A stretch of 64,000 nucleotides of DNA from Streptococcus sanguinis (GCA_013378335.1 CP040556.1:1426001-1490000); one strand, 5' to 3'. Positions 8,175 through 17,471 are shown, numbered from the stretch's first letter. Numbers and translations: made by a program. Notes: generated by a model not told the origin, from the letters alone.

Positions 8175-10580
8175 TTAGCGAACTTCTGCACCAAGTTTTT
8201 CGGTCAGAGATTTTTGGATTTTTTCCATGTATTTAGCCACTTCTTCGTCAGTCAGGCTAGCTTCTGGATTTTGGAAAGTCAGGCTGTAGGCCATGGATTT
8301 AAGGCCGACACCCAGCTTGTCCCCAGAGAAGATATCAAAGAGCTTAATATCTGTCAAGCGCTTAACACCAGCTGCTTGTATTGCATCAAGAACCTCTTGG
8401 TGAGTGATTTCTGCTTTGAGCAAGAGGGCCACATCCCGGCTGACAGCTGGGAATTTAGTGATTTCTGTAAATGGCTGTGCTGGCTGGAGCTGCTCTTCGA
8501 TAGCAGACAGATTGAGCTCAGCCACATAAGTTTCAGGAATATCGTAAGCCTTGGCTGTCGCAGGATGGACTTGGCCGACAAAGCCGACAGGCTGGCCATT
8601 GATAGAGATTAAAGCAGTCCGACCAGGATGCAAACTCTTAATCTGGTTGCTAGCCGCGTATTCAGCTGTCAAGCCCAACTTAGCAAAGAGTGCTTCCACT
8701 ACACCCTTAGCATAGAAGAAATCAACTGCTACTGGCTTGGTCTGGAAGTTTTTTTCATTAACCAGACCTGTCAAAGCAAAGGCAAAGCTATTGATTTCAT
8801 TTGGCAGTTCTTCCTTAGGATTACCGGTCTGCTCAAAGACTTTTCCAATCTCATAGAGAGCTAGATTCTTATTTTTACGAGCTACATTGTAGGCTAGGGA
8901 GTCCAAAATGCCAGAAACCATGTTCTGACGAAGAACGGAGCGCTCCACTGTCATGGGCCACATGAGCTCAGTCAAGTTGCTAGGATTGAGAGTAAACTCA
9001 ACCGCTTTTTCTGGCGTCGTCAGCGCATAGGTGATGATTTCTGTCAGCCCAGCTCCTTCTGCTAAGGTCCGTACTTGACGGCGCAGTTGCTGCGTTGCAG
9101 TCAATTCACCAGCAGTCCCGTCATCTTTTGGCAGGCTAGCTGGTAATTTGTCATAGCCGTAAATGCGGGCAATTTCTTCATAGAGGTCCGCTTCAATTGA
9201 AATATCCCAACGACGGCGAGGGACACTGACAGTGAACTGTTCAGCATTTCCTGACAAGCCAAAGCCAAGTCTGCGGAAGACATCCACAATATCTGTATAA
9301 AGCAAGTCTGTTCCCAGCACACGGTTGACATCCGCGAGACTAGACACTACTTCTACATCACTAGTGTCTAAGCTACCAGCGGATACGATCCCAGCCTGAA
9401 CAGTTGCACCTGCCAAGTCCGCAATCATACTTGCTGCCGCGTCCAAAGCTTCATTGACAGTTGCTACATTGATGCCTTTTTCAAAGCGGGAAGATGATTC
9501 AGAACGAAGGTTAAGTCGACCGCTGGTCTTGCGGATTGATTTACCATCAAAAACAGCCGCCTCCAGAACAACACGAGTGGACTGGCCAGAGATTTCAGTC
9601 GCTGCTCCGCCCATGACACCAGCCAAAGCCACTGGCTTATCTGCCACAGTAATGACTAGGTCGCTAACTTCCAGCTCGCGCTCTTCGCCGTCCAGTGTCA
9701 CCAGTTTTTCACCAGCACGCGCTTCCCGCACGACAATCTGGTCACCCTCAAAAGTATCCAAATCAAAAGCATGCATAGGCTGACCAAAGTAGAGCAGGAT
9801 GTAGTTGGTCACGTCCACTACATTGTTAATCGGACGGATTCCTTCGTTCATGAGGAGATTTTGCAACCACTGAGGACTTGGTGCAATGGTGACATTTTCC
9901 AAGATACGAGCTGCGTAATAAGGGGCTTTCTCTGTCTCAAGGGCTACTGAAAGACTGTCAGCTGCCTGCTTCTCATTTTCCACCAGCGGAAAATCTTTGG
10001 AATGTACTGATTTGTCATAGATTGCAGCCACTTCATGAGCCACCCCACGCATAGACAGAGCATCTGCCCGGTTTGGGGTGATAGAAAGCTCGATAATCTC
10101 ATCGTCCAAGTCCAGATAAGAGAAGACTTCCTCACCTGGCACTGCTTCTTCAGGCAGGATTTGAATGCCATCCGCAAATTCCTTTGGCACAACAGAATCA
10201 GAAATACCCAGCTCACCCAGAGAGCAGATCATGCCCAGTGACTCCAAGCCACGGATTTTCCCTTTTTTAATCTTATAATTGTCGGCAATGCGAGCACCCG
10301 GCAGAGCCACCATGACCTTGATGCCTGCGCGAATATTTGGAGCACCGCAGACAATCTGACGGTTCTCCTCTTCTCCGACATTGACTTGACAAACATGCAG
10401 GTGGGTATCAGGAACATCCTCACACGATACCACCTCACCAACGACAATTTTTGACAGGCCAGCGGCTGGTGATGTCACACCTTCCACCTCAATTCCTGTC
10501 GTTGACATTTTCTCAGCCAGCTCAGTGCTCGCAACATCAATGTCTACTAACTCTTTTAACCACTTATAACTTACTAGCAT
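8175..10580 (-). CDS. pheT: Phenylalanyl-tRNA synthetase beta subunit
   Basis: 801 residues from ATG 10580, the normal length and N-terminus ([14 protein letters not shown]) of streptococcal PheT; the open frame extends 12 codons further upstream but those are not conserved-looking. Domains run as follows: EMAP-type tRNA-binding OB fold at about 40-150, B3/B4 editing domain at 200-390, B5 domain at 405-475, catalytic-like core at 480-680, and an anticodon-binding FDX-ACB domain in the last 95 residues. It joins PheS in the alpha2beta2 enzyme that charges tRNA-Phe. No clear ribosome binding site precedes the start, and an inverted repeat (10626-10700) separates it from the acetyltransferase gene upstream. 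Confidence 0.97.
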   Translation of the reverse strand: MLVSYKWLKELVDIDVASTELAEKMSTTGIEVEGVTSPAAGLSKIVVGEVVSCEDVPDTHLHVCQVNVGEEENRQIVCGAPNIRAGIKVMVALPGARIADNYKIKKGKIRGLESLGMICSLGELGISDSVVPKEFADGIQILPEEAVPGEEVFSYLDLDDEIIELSITPNRADALSMRGVAHEVAAIYDKSVHSKDFPLVENEKQAADSLSVALETEKAPYYAARILENVTIAPSPQWLQNLLMNEGIRPINNVVDVTNYILLYFGQPMHAFDLDTFEGDQIVVREARAGEKLVTLDGEERELEVSDLVITVADKPVALAGVMGGAATEISGQSTRVVLEAAVFDGKSIRKTSGRLNLRSESSSRFEKGINVATVNEALDAAASMIADLAGATVQAGIVSAGSLDTSDVEVVSSLADVNRVLGTDLLYTDIVDVFRRLGFGLSGNAEQFTVSVPRRRWDISIEADLYEEIARIYGYDKLPASLPKDDGTAGELTATQQLRRQVRTLAEGAGLTEIITYALTTPEKAVEFTLNPSNLTELMWPMTVERSVLRQNMVSGILDSLAYNVARKNKNLALYEIGKVFEQTGNPKEELPNEINSFAFALTGLVNEKNFQTKPVAVDFFYAKGVVEALFAKLGLTAEYAASNQIKSLHPGRTALISINGQPVGFVGQVHPATAKAYDIPETYVAELNLSAIEEQLQPAQPFTEITKFPAVSRDVALLLKAEITHQEVLDAIQAAGVKRLTDIKLFDIFSGDKLGVGLKSMAYSLTFQNPEASLTDEEVAKYMEKIQKSLTEKLGAEVR

Positions 10581-10625
10581 ATTTAAGATATTAAGACCGG
10601 CTAATTGCCAAGGCAATTGGTAAAA

Positions 10626-10700
10626 GCGACCAAATTTTAGGGATTTGTCTGAAATCCTGATTTCAGAAACAAATCATCTAAATTTTAAGCTTTTAGGTCG
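10626..10700. repeat. Imperfect inverted repeat upstream of pheT
   Basis: Arms CGACC...AAATTTTAGGGATTTGT..GAAATC and the complementary GATTTC..ACAAATC..CTAAATTTT...GGTCG pair over about 75 bp, placed between the broken acetyltransferase gene and pheT. It could be an mRNA processing or attenuation structure or a small mobile repeat; there is no T-run for a clean terminator. Confidence 0.6.
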
Positions 10701-10729
10701 TATCATTTCCTCTCTTTAAATTTTCTTAT

Positions 10730-11238
10730 TTATTTCAATTTCTTGCGCAGCAGCCAGTCTGTGTCTACTGTCTCACCAGTGACATAGTCGTGCTGGCTGA
10801 ATTTTTCAAAGCCGTATTTGAAGTAAAAATCTTGAGCTCTAAAATTCTTTCCCAGACGCCCAGCCAGACCCAGTCAAAGCCTCGTTTCTCGGCTTCTTCC
10901 AAGGCAAATTCAAACATCTCCTTGCCCAAGCCTTGACCATGATAGGCTTTCAAGACATAGATTCGCTGAACCTCAAAGGCTTGTGGCAGTTCTTGCTCTG
11001 TTTGAGCCTGTCCCCAGTTAAACTTGAGAAAACCAGCAATTTCACCGTCTTTGACAACAAAATAGGTCTCTGACTCAGGGTCTGCCAGTTCCTTTTCGAT
11101 AGTTGCAAGCGACAGCTCATTGTCAAAATAATGAGCCATATCAGCTTCCTTGATAAATGGACCAAAGGTTTCTTGATAGGTTGCGACTTCCAACTCTCGC
11201 AGGATGCTCGCTTCTTCTTTCTTGACTCTGACTAGCAT
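10730..11238 (-). pseudogene. GNAT-family acetyltransferase, frameshifted near the C-terminus
   Basis: Residues 1-127 read as a normal GNAT protein with acetyl-CoA motif YHGQGLGKEMFEFALEEAEKRG-type sequence (about 100-120). At about 10846-10853 the frame changes: the sequence reads GGGAAAGAATTTT, and one extra A (GAAAAGAAT) would restore NFRAQDFYFKYGFEKF and then an ordinary C-terminus ending at the stop 10730-10732. As read, the protein instead ends in an unrelated tail at 10765. A gene of this kind between pheS and pheT is a conserved streptococcal arrangement, so the intact form is expected. AAAGGAG precedes the ATG at 11238. Confidence 0.8.
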
Positions 11239-11287
11239 ACTGCACTCCTTTCTCAGAAAAGCTGTATCTATGAATATAGGTTTCTAC

Positions 11288-12334
11288 TTAAAACTGCTGA
11301 GAAAAACGAATATCTCCTTGGTAGAATCCACGAATGTCGTTGATGCCGTAGCGGAGCATAGCTACCCGCTCTTGGCCAAGACCAAAGGCAAATCCAGAGT
11401 ATTTCTCTGCATCAATGCCGCTCATTTCCAACACGCGCGGATGCACCATACCAGCTCCCATAATCTCAATCCAGCCAGTCTTCTTGCAGACATTACAGCC
11501 GGCACCGCCACACTTAAAGCAGGAAACATCCACTTCAACAGACGGCTCTGTGAATGGGAAGTAAGACGGACGCAGACGGATACTGCGATCTTCGCCAAAC
11601 ATCTTCTGGACGATCAGCTGCAGCGTTCCTTGCAGGTTTGCCATGGAAATATTTTCTCCAACTACCAAGCCTTCAATCTGATGGAACTGGTGGGAGTGAG
11701 TCGCATCATCAGTATCCCGACGGAAGACACGTCCTGGTGAGATCATCTTGAGTGGCCCTTTAGAAAAGTCATGAGCGTCCATAGCTCGCGCCTGTACCGG
11801 ACTGGTGTGGGTTCTGAGCAGAATCTCCTCTGTAATGTAGAAAGTGTCCTGCATATCCCGTGCTGGGTGGTCCTTAGGCAGATTCATCCGCTCAAAGTTG
11901 TAATAGTCCTTTTCCACTTCAAAGCCGTCCACGACCTGATAGCCCATCCCGATGAAGATATCTTCAATTTCTTCACTAGTTTGGCTAAGAATATGACGGT
12001 TCCCAACCGGAATTTGACGGCCTGGCAGGGTCACATCTAAGGATTCCTCAGCCAGTTTCAGAGCTACTAATTGCTCTTCCATCTCTTGAGCAGCCTTCTC
12101 AAAGGCTGCTGTCAGGATATCACGCGCTTCATTGACGTGCTTTCCGATAATCGGCCGCATTTCAGCTGAGATATCCTTCATTCCTTTCAGGACTTCAGTC
12201 AGCGAACCCTTCTTACCCAAGACTGCTACACGCAAGTCCTGCAGTTCCTTTTGATTCTCAGCCTTGAGCTGCTTGAGAGAAGCTAGAGTCTCTTCACGCA
12301 GGCTTTTCAGTTGTTCTTCAATCGTTTTCGTCAT
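11288..12334 (-). CDS. pheS: Phenylalanyl-tRNA synthetase alpha subunit
   Basis: 348 residues. An N-terminal coiled-coil arm (residues 1-85) is followed by the class II catalytic core: the motif 1 region, motif 2 around [20 protein letters not shown], and motif 3 [18 protein letters not shown] near the C-terminus. [10 protein letters not shown] / CNVCKKTGW cysteine cluster is present in the core. It activates phenylalanine and, with PheT, charges tRNA-Phe. It is the first gene of the operon pheS-acetyltransferase-pheT. GGAGGG precedes the ATG, and a T-box leader at 12345-12535 controls it. Confidence 0.97.
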   Translation of the reverse strand: MTKTIEEQLKSLREETLASLKQLKAENQKELQDLRVAVLGKKGSLTEVLKGMKDISAEMRPIIGKHVNEARDILTAAFEKAAQEMEEQLVALKLAEESLDVTLPGRQIPVGNRHILSQTSEEIEDIFIGMGYQVVDGFEVEKDYYNFERMNLPKDHPARDMQDTFYITEEILLRTHTSPVQARAMDAHDFSKGPLKMISPGRVFRRDTDDATHSHQFHQIEGLVVGENISMANLQGTLQLIVQKMFGEDRSIRLRPSYFPFTEPSVEVDVSCFKCGGAGCNVCKKTGWIEIMGAGMVHPRVLEMSGIDAEKYSGFAFGLGQERVAMLRYGINDIRGFYQGDIRFSQQF

Positions 12335-12344
12335 TTTCCCTCCA

Positions 12345-12535
12345 AAATAAAAAGCGCGTCAATCTCCATAAGCGGAGCGTTGACACGCGGTACCATCCGT
12401 TTTTTATCTGGCAAGCCAGACCTCACTTATCAATCCTAGAGCAAGTGAATTCGCCTAGCTTTCATCTAGAGAGCTTTCAGTCGATGGCTCCCCTCCCTGT
12501 TAAACTTCCCCTAGGTTACTAGTCTTGCGGATTGC
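12345..12535 (-). ncRNA. T-box riboswitch leader (tRNA-Phe responsive)
   Basis: On the minus strand the conserved T-box GGATGGTACCGCG is at about 12389-12401, followed by the terminator stem GCGTGTCAACG...TTGACGCGC and TTTTT. Upstream, stem I is closed by CCTAGGGG / CTCTAGG pairings, and the loop after it carries GAATTC, giving UUC (Phe) at 12447-12449 as the candidate specifier codon. Uncharged tRNA-Phe would stabilise the antiterminator and switch on pheS. Confidence 0.92.
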
Positions 12536-12616
12536 TATTTAGTTATATTTCATTCTAACAGATTTCTAAACATTTCGCAAGCTAATCCGGCTGATTTTCA
12601 CGCTTGAATGGAAGCC

Positions 12617-13351
12617 TTAGCCTTTCATCCTCTTTTTGAAAATCCAGACAGAAGGGATAAAGAATAGGAAAGCATAGATCAGAACCCAAAACAGATGAGG
12701 CAAAATCGAATTCAAATCTTGAGCCAATGCCAACTGAACAGCCTTTGCTGCATGGACAAATGGCAAGGCATTGCAAAATGCTTCAAAGCCACCTCCTATC
12801 ATCTCAATCGGAAGCACTGCTCCACTGAGAAAAACCGTGGCATTGACAAGAATAGTTCCAAAACCACTGACTGCATTACTGCTAGAGAAAGCTGAGCCTA
12901 AAAGCAAGCCTAAGGAAATAAAGAACAGAGCTACTGGGATCAAAACCAAGAGGACATAAAAAGTTCCCAGATTTAAGGATAAGCCAAAAATCATTGCAGT
13001 TGCAAAACTAGCTATGCCCTGTAAAAGAGCCAGAGGCAGAACTGGAATCGAATATCCTAAGATATAATCCACACTTCTAAGCGGTGTAGATAGGAGACGC
13101 ATGAGAAAAGAACTGTTGCGATCCGTGGCCATTAAACTGCCAACAAAAATAGTTAGCCAAGAAGCACCAAATACCATCATACTAGGAGCAAAATTTTCAA
13201 TGGAAAAGATAGCTGGCATCCCTTTGAGGCTCTGTTTCATAAGGGACAGGGCGATAATCAGAAAGACAGGAAAACCAATTCCCATCAGACTGCTGACATA
13301 ATCACGCATGATTTCTTTGAAATTGCGCTTTGCAAAAATGAAGGCTCTCAT
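12617..13351 (-). CDS. ABC-2 type transporter permease
   Basis: 244 residues with six predicted membrane helices, the ABC-2 exporter layout. The sequence begins MRAFIFAKRNFKEIMRDYVS, typical of an N-terminal amphipathic segment, and ends in a hydrophobic helix with a basic tail (KKRMKG). Its start overlaps the stop of the ATPase gene by 4 bp (ATGA), so the two are translationally coupled. The pair resembles daunorubicin/bacteriocin-type exporters; substrate unknown. It is followed by the T-box region of pheS, so its terminator must lie before 12545. Confidence 0.9.
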   Translation of the reverse strand: MRAFIFAKRNFKEIMRDYVSSLMGIGFPVFLIIALSLMKQSLKGMPAIFSIENFAPSMMVFGASWLTIFVGSLMATDRNSSFLMRLLSTPLRSVDYILGYSIPVLPLALLQGIASFATAMIFGLSLNLGTFYVLLVLIPVALFFISLGLLLGSAFSSSNAVSGFGTILVNATVFLSGAVLPIEMIGGGFEAFCNALPFVHAAKAVQLALAQDLNSILPHLFWVLIYAFLFFIPSVWIFKKRMKG

Positions 13352-14079
13352 GCTAATTCCCCTCCTTCCGTATAGGACAAAAAGGCCTCTTCAAAATCCT
13401 TCTTACCGGAAGCTTGGATAATTTCCTCTGCTGTTCCCAAAATCTGCACCACTCCCTTATCCATAATGCAAAGTCGGTCGGCCAAAGCCTCAGCTTCTTC
13501 TAGATAATGGGTGGTCAGAATCACTGTAACTTTTCCCTTTAGTTGCTCAATATTCTTCCATAACTCCCTTCTAGCCCGTACATCCAGCCCCAAGGTCGGT
13601 TCATCCAGAAACAGAATCTTGGGCTGACTGATTAGAGCCATTGCAATACTGAGCTTGCGCTGCCAGCCACCTGACAAGGACTTGGCTCGATCATGCTGCC
13701 TATCCGTCAGGTCAAATGTCTCCATCAGATGCTCTGTCTTTTGCACCGCTTCTTCCTTAGAAAATCCATATAGACGAGCAATCATCTCCAGATTTTCCTT
13801 GACTGTCAGCTTGGGAGCAACAGCTGTTTCCTGAGGTGAAACATTAATTATTTCCTTGACAGCACCTTCCTCCTTGCGAATGCTATAGCCAAGCATTAGG
13901 GCATCTCCTGCTGTCGGTTCAACTAGACAGGACAGCATCTTAATCGTTGTTGTCTTCCCCGCACCATTAGAGCCCAGCATGGCAAAGAATTCACCCTCTT
14001 CAATTTTTAGATTCAAACCATCAACAACCGTTTTTGAGCCGTATTGCTTGGTCAAATCCTGCATCTCAACTGCATACAT
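13348..14079 (-). CDS. ABC transporter ATP-binding protein (drug/peptide exporter type)
   Basis: 243 residues from ATG 14079, chosen because AAAGGAGA lies 7 bp before it. Walker A is GSNGAGKTT (about 36-44), the signature is an atypical LSGGWQRK, and Walker B is ILFLDEPTLGLD. The LSGGWQ form and the QETAVAPKLTVKENL Q-loop region fit the DrrA/CcmA-like exporters that pair with ABC-2 permeases. It is the first gene of a two-gene operon. Its promoter 14248-14276 is overlaid by a 34-bp palindrome, and an AbrB-like regulator gene lies just upstream. Confidence 0.92.
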   Translation of the reverse strand: MYAVEMQDLTKQYGSKTVVDGLNLKIEEGEFFAMLGSNGAGKTTTIKMLSCLVEPTAGDALMLGYSIRKEEGAVKEIINVSPQETAVAPKLTVKENLEMIARLYGFSKEEAVQKTEHLMETFDLTDRQHDRAKSLSGGWQRKLSIAMALISQPKILFLDEPTLGLDVRARRELWKNIEQLKGKVTVILTTHYLEEAEALADRLCIMDKGVVQILGTAEEIIQASGKKDFEEAFLSYTEGGELA

Positions 14080-14220
14080 AAGGACATCTCCTTTCATCAG
14101 ATATGAGGAACTAAAAAACGAAATGTTATGTAAAGATATGACTTTGACATCTAAAGCTAGTCACAACTTACTCATTTAGCTAAAAACTAAGCTATTTTAA
14201 CTCAATCTCAAAAGAGTTTG

Positions 14221-14254
14221 GTATAATTTGTATAACTTCTTATACTTATTATAC
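14221..14254. promoter_or_regulatory. 34-bp palindromic operator
   Basis: The sequence is a nested dyad: GTATAAT, 2 nt, GTATAA, 4 nt, TTATAC, 2 nt, ATTATAC. Only the spacer bases break the symmetry. It overlaps the -10 element and probable start site of the ABC exporter promoter, where a repressor would block transcription. The neighbouring AbrB-like protein is an obvious candidate ligand, but that is inference. Confidence 0.65.
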
Positions 14255-14276
14255 GCCTATTCATTAGTAGTAGCAA
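14248..14276 (-). promoter_or_regulatory. Promoter of the ABC-2 exporter operon
   Basis: On the minus strand TTGCTA (14271-14276) and TATAAT (14248-14253) are 17 bp apart; the -10 lies inside the palindrome at 14221-14254. The leader to the ATG at 14079 would be about 160 nt. Confidence 0.65.
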
Positions 14277-14293
14277 ATAAAAGCAAAAGAAAA

Positions 14294-14311
14294 AATCTGC
14301 TTGAGCAGATT
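14294..14311 (-). terminator. Terminator of the AbrB-like gene
   Basis: AATCTGCT/AGCAGATT hairpin followed on the minus strand by TTTTTTC, 7 bp after the stop at 14318. Confidence 0.8.
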
Positions 14312-14317
14312 CCTATT

Positions 14318-14617
14318 TTATAAATCACTTTTTGAATTTTTGTCTCCATTGAAGGTCTGATTAAATAGTTCTTCATAGAGCTCGTAACGCTGGATGGCAA
14401 TACCTTGCTGGGCATCTGCAAAGAGGACCAGAGCATCCCCAGGTTGAATTTCAAACATATCTCTCACTTCTTTGGGAATGACAATCTGCCCCTTGGGGCC
14501 AACCTTGACCGATCCCATATAGCGGTTTTTTTGAATATCTTCTTCCATTCTTTCTTGACTAACTTCCTTTCCGCTTCTATCTCTTCGTAAAATCGACTGG
14601 AGCAAACTGCACTTCAT
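14318..14617 (-). CDS. AbrB/SpoVT-domain DNA-binding protein
   Basis: The SpoVT-AbrB swapped-hairpin domain is clear: GSVKVGPKGQIVIPKEVRDM followed by FEIQPGDALVLFAD. The start is uncertain. ATG 14617 gives about 99 residues and has GGAAGAG upstream; ATG 14548 gives about 76 residues and is closer to family size. Proteins of this kind bind AT-rich palindromic DNA as dimers or act as antitoxins; no toxin partner is adjacent here. It lies directly upstream of the ABC-2 exporter operon and its 34-bp palindrome, so control of that exporter is the favoured guess. Confidence 0.8.
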   Translation of the reverse strand: MKCSLLQSILRRDRSGKEVSQERMEEDIQKNRYMGSVKVGPKGQIVIPKEVRDMFEIQPGDALVLFADAQQGIAIQRYELYEELFNQTFNGDKNSKSDL

Positions 14618-14697
14618 TTGCTCTTCCCATTCACTTGAGCCAATTCTATTATACAACTGCGAGAAAGGTTTTACAAGAAGAGACTATCGAGAAAAAG

Positions 14698-14718
14698 AAG
14701 CCTGTTAAACAACAGACT
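14698..14718 (-). terminator. Terminator of the trpX-like gene
   Basis: On the minus strand AGTCTGTT, GTTT loop, AACAGGCT, then TTCTTTTT; it begins just after the stop at 14729. Confidence 0.7.
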
Positions 14719-14728
14719 CCCTTTCTTT

Positions 14729-15736
14729 CTATTTAATAACCTGACCTGCTTCTTTGAGGACATCTTCTGGTACAGTAATGCCAAGTTCTTTAACATTTTT
14801 GGTATTGATAACAGATTTACCTGTATCGAAAATATCTACTGCAGTGTCAGCAGGTTTAGCACCTTTAAGGATTTTCGCTGCCATTTTACCAGTCGCAACA
14901 CCTAGGTCATACTGGTCTACAACGACAGAGGCAAGACCACCTTCTTCTACCATGGCCGTCGCACTTGGATAAATCGGCTTCTTAGCTTCTTTATTGCTGG
15001 ACACAACTGTCGCAAAAGCTGACGCAACGGTATTATCAATTGGAATCCAGATAGCATCAACCTTGCTAGTCATGACGTTCATGGTTGATGCAATTTCATT
15101 GGTCGAAGGAACAGAGTATTCCTCTACCTTGTAGCCCGCCTCTTCAGCTAGTTTTTTGAACTCTTCTACCTGAGCTTTGGAGTTGTCTTCACTGCTAGAG
15201 TAGAGCGCACCGATAGTCTTAACATCTGGGGTCAATTTTTTAATCAACTCTAGCTGTTGCTTGGCCGGATTGTGGTCAGAGACACCTGTGATGTTGCCGC
15301 CTGGTTTGTCCAGATTTTTCACCAAATTTGCTCCGACTGGATCAGTTACAGCTCCCATAACGATAGGCTTGTCCTTAGTAGCTGCAGCCAGTCCTTGTGC
15401 AGACGGAGTCGCAATACCAATCAGCACATCATTGTCATTGGAAACCAACTGCTTGCTCATAGTAGAGACCTTGCTCTGATCGCCCTCAGCATTCATAAAG
15501 TCAATCTTAATATTGTCTCCCTTATAGCCTTCCTCAGCCAAACCATCCTGAATCCCCTTGTAAATCAAATCCAGCGAAGGGTGACTGACATACTGCAGCA
15601 CACCGACCTTGACTGTCTGACTGTCACCACTAGTCTTAGTGGTGTTGCCTTTGCTGTTCAAGCTGGAATAGACAATCCCACCAATTGCCAAAACGGCCAG
15701 AAGGCCTAAGATAGTCATTAATCGTTTATTTTTCAT
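14729..15736 (-). CDS. trpX: ABC transporter substrate-binding protein, TrpX-like
   Basis: 335 residues. The N-terminus is a single hydrophobic segment (about 8-25) with no lipobox cysteine, so it is membrane-anchored or secreted. The rest is the PF04392-type two-lobed binding fold (VGVLQYVSHPSLDLIYKGI at the start, DHNPAKQQLELIKKLTPDVK, and VDQYDLGVATGKMAAKIL near the end). Streptococcal members are the binding proteins of the T-box-regulated tryptophan transporter TrpXYZ. Here a terminator follows at once and the next gene is an AbrB regulator, so the permease and ATPase genes are not adjacent. GGAGGAAG precedes the ATG. Confidence 0.85.
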   Translation of the reverse strand: MKNKRLMTILGLLAVLAIGGIVYSSLNSKGNTTKTSGDSQTVKVGVLQYVSHPSLDLIYKGIQDGLAEEGYKGDNIKIDFMNAEGDQSKVSTMSKQLVSNDNDVLIGIATPSAQGLAAATKDKPIVMGAVTDPVGANLVKNLDKPGGNITGVSDHNPAKQQLELIKKLTPDVKTIGALYSSSEDNSKAQVEEFKKLAEEAGYKVEEYSVPSTNEIASTMNVMTSKVDAIWIPIDNTVASAFATVVSSNKEAKKPIYPSATAMVEEGGLASVVVDQYDLGVATGKMAAKILKGAKPADTAVDIFDTGKSVINTKNVKELGITVPEDVLKEAGQVIK

Positions 15737-15839
15737 GTTCTTCCTCCATTTCTATGTTTTATATTTTTTCTGTTTAATCCCTAGGGACGCCATCGTTTAA
15801 ACATAGGTTATCTCCTTGTTTTTTTATAATAAGCAACAA

Positions 15840-16078
15840 AAAACCTCACACAGGTACTCTGTGTGAGGGCGTAAATCGCGGTGCCACCTCAATTATGGAA
15901 AATAGCTAATATTCCCCATATCTCTGTCTTGTCATCAAACAAGCTGCACTGTAAGGTGTGCCTACCGAATTCTTATTGTTTCAAATTCATTTTATCAATT
16001 AGCCCAATTTCGTTCATGCCCATCGCCTGCTTGCACCAACTACAGGCTCTCTAAAAGACAGTCATAAATTACTTTCTA
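15840..16078 (-). ncRNA. T-box riboswitch leader (probably tRNA-Trp)
   Basis: On the minus strand the T-box core GAGGTGGCACCGCG lies at about 15878-15891, followed by the terminator stem CCTCACACAGAG...CTGTGTGAGG (15844-15868) with TTTTTTG. Stem I sequences lie at 15960-16070, with a distal hairpin CCTGTAG...CAGG. A TGG triplet in GAAATTGGGCT (about 16005-16013) is a candidate tryptophan specifier; the assignment is tentative and rests mainly on the TrpX-like gene downstream. Confidence 0.85.
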
Positions 16079-16229
16079 ATCAACACTATTTTAAAGTATC
16101 CTGACGAAAATGTCAAGATTAAAATCCAATTACATAATACATTGTTAATTATTCTGATATTCAAAGAATCATCTTCATTTTTTAGAATAAAAATAAAATC
16201 ATCTCCAACTGTTCTCTATTAAAGCTATT

Positions 16230-17471
16230 TTATTTAAATACTTCAACCATCGTAAGTTCTATTTTTTTCTCAAATCTAAGAAAAGCATAATTTATAGATT
16301 CCGGACACTTAGTAGATTTATACGCTATTCCGTTATATCCTATTTCTGAACAGATTGCTGCAACAATATTGCTCATAATATATTCTATCCTAAATGACTT
16401 TGAATCCGATTTTGATGGCTGAGAAATAAGTCCATCAAAATCACTCTGTTTATCTTTCCCTCTCTTAAAAACAAAATTTATTGGAAACATTTTTAAAGTT
16501 TTACTAAGAATAAATTTAGCATATACATATTCCTTCCCTTGATCTAAAGGAACTTCTTCTTGAAGAACATCTAAGTTATTAGCACAATATAGAACACTCA
16601 CTCCAATATCATTATACCTTCCATGCCCCGATACCCCATATGGAGGCTCCCATAAATTGTCATCTGACGGTAATTCGCTAATTTGATACCCAAGAGCCAT
16701 AGTTCGTGTTCTAAAAATTGTTCTTCCAGAAGCTAAAGGGTAGTAACCTCCCTTTTCATACAATGACTTAATAACTTCTTCAAGTCTTAAAAAAGCTTTA
16801 TTTTGAGAAACATAAAGTTTATTTTGTATATATTCATCCTTCAAGTCAACTAACTCTTCCATTGTTAATTCGTTTGCCAATAAGCTGACTTCTTTCTCTA
16901 TTTCTTCAATTTCTCCATAAAACCTTTCATCAAATTCGTCTAAAGATTCTTTTGTGTAAATTTCCGAAAACTCATCAAAAAAACCATAGTCTATTTTTTC
17001 ATCATAATTAGGTCCAGAACCAAAGCCACACACTGGACAGTACATAGATTTAACAATTTCATCAATGGAATCTAAATCAAATTGATCATAGATAAATTGT
17101 CCTACTTCAATTGAGGTATCTAAATCATCAATCATACCCTCAACATCATCCTCTTCATCAAAGAATCCACCATGTCGCATACTGGTAAATATTTCTGATG
17201 GTTGAGAACAAAACTGACAACCTTCAATTTTAGATGTTAGTTGCTCTCCAATAAAATGATGCAATCTTTCCATTAACTCATCATCATCAAAGTAAGATTC
17301 ACTTTTCGATATTTTATTGCTACAATTTTGGCATATACTTTCTACTTCTTGGTTTACAGAAAATTCATCAAAAAGTTCTTCAAGAAAATTTCCTTTTTCT
17401 GGAGCACTTCTTACAATGTACTCTTCCACTGCTAAAATTTTTTTGAAATCATCACATCTCGTACAAATCAA
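16230..17471 (-). CDS. RES-domain protein with N-terminal zinc-type cysteine pairs
   Basis: 413 residues, TTG start (17471) with AAGG 8 nt upstream; a stop codon precedes it in frame and no ATG is available. Residues 248-400 match the RES domain: FRTRT (Arg 254/256), GRYNDIGVSVLYCANN, Glu 305/306 and RIEYIMSNIV (Ser 367), the Arg-Glu-Ser set that names the family. RES proteins of toxin-antitoxin systems degrade NAD+. Residues 1-150 carry four CxxC pairs (3/6, 47/50, 85/88, 145/148) in an acidic helical region, like the HEPN/RES N-terminal family. No Xre-type antitoxin gene adjoins it. The gene is visibly more AT-rich than its neighbours, which suggests transfer. Role in defence or cell arrest is inference. 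Confidence 0.8.
   Translation of the reverse strand: MICTRCDDFKKILAVEEYIVRSAPEKGNFLEELFDEFSVNQEVESICQNCSNKISKSESYFDDDELMERLHHFIGEQLTSKIEGCQFCSQPSEIFTSMRHGGFFDEEDDVEGMIDDLDTSIEVGQFIYDQFDLDSIDEIVKSMYCPVCGFGSGPNYDEKIDYGFFDEFSEIYTKESLDEFDERFYGEIEEIEKEVSLLANELTMEELVDLKDEYIQNKLYVSQNKAFLRLEEVIKSLYEKGGYYPLASGRTIFRTRTMALGYQISELPSDDNLWEPPYGVSGHGRYNDIGVSVLYCANNLDVLQEEVPLDQGKEYVYAKFILSKTLKMFPINFVFKRGKDKQSDFDGLISQPSKSDSKSFRIEYIMSNIVAAICSEIGYNGIAYKSTKCPESINYAFLRFEKKIELTMVEVFK

Noticed and set aside
16078..16229. Antitoxin gene next to the RES gene
   Set aside because: I read both strands of the 150 bp downstream and the 240 bp upstream; there is no frame long enough with a helix-turn-helix.
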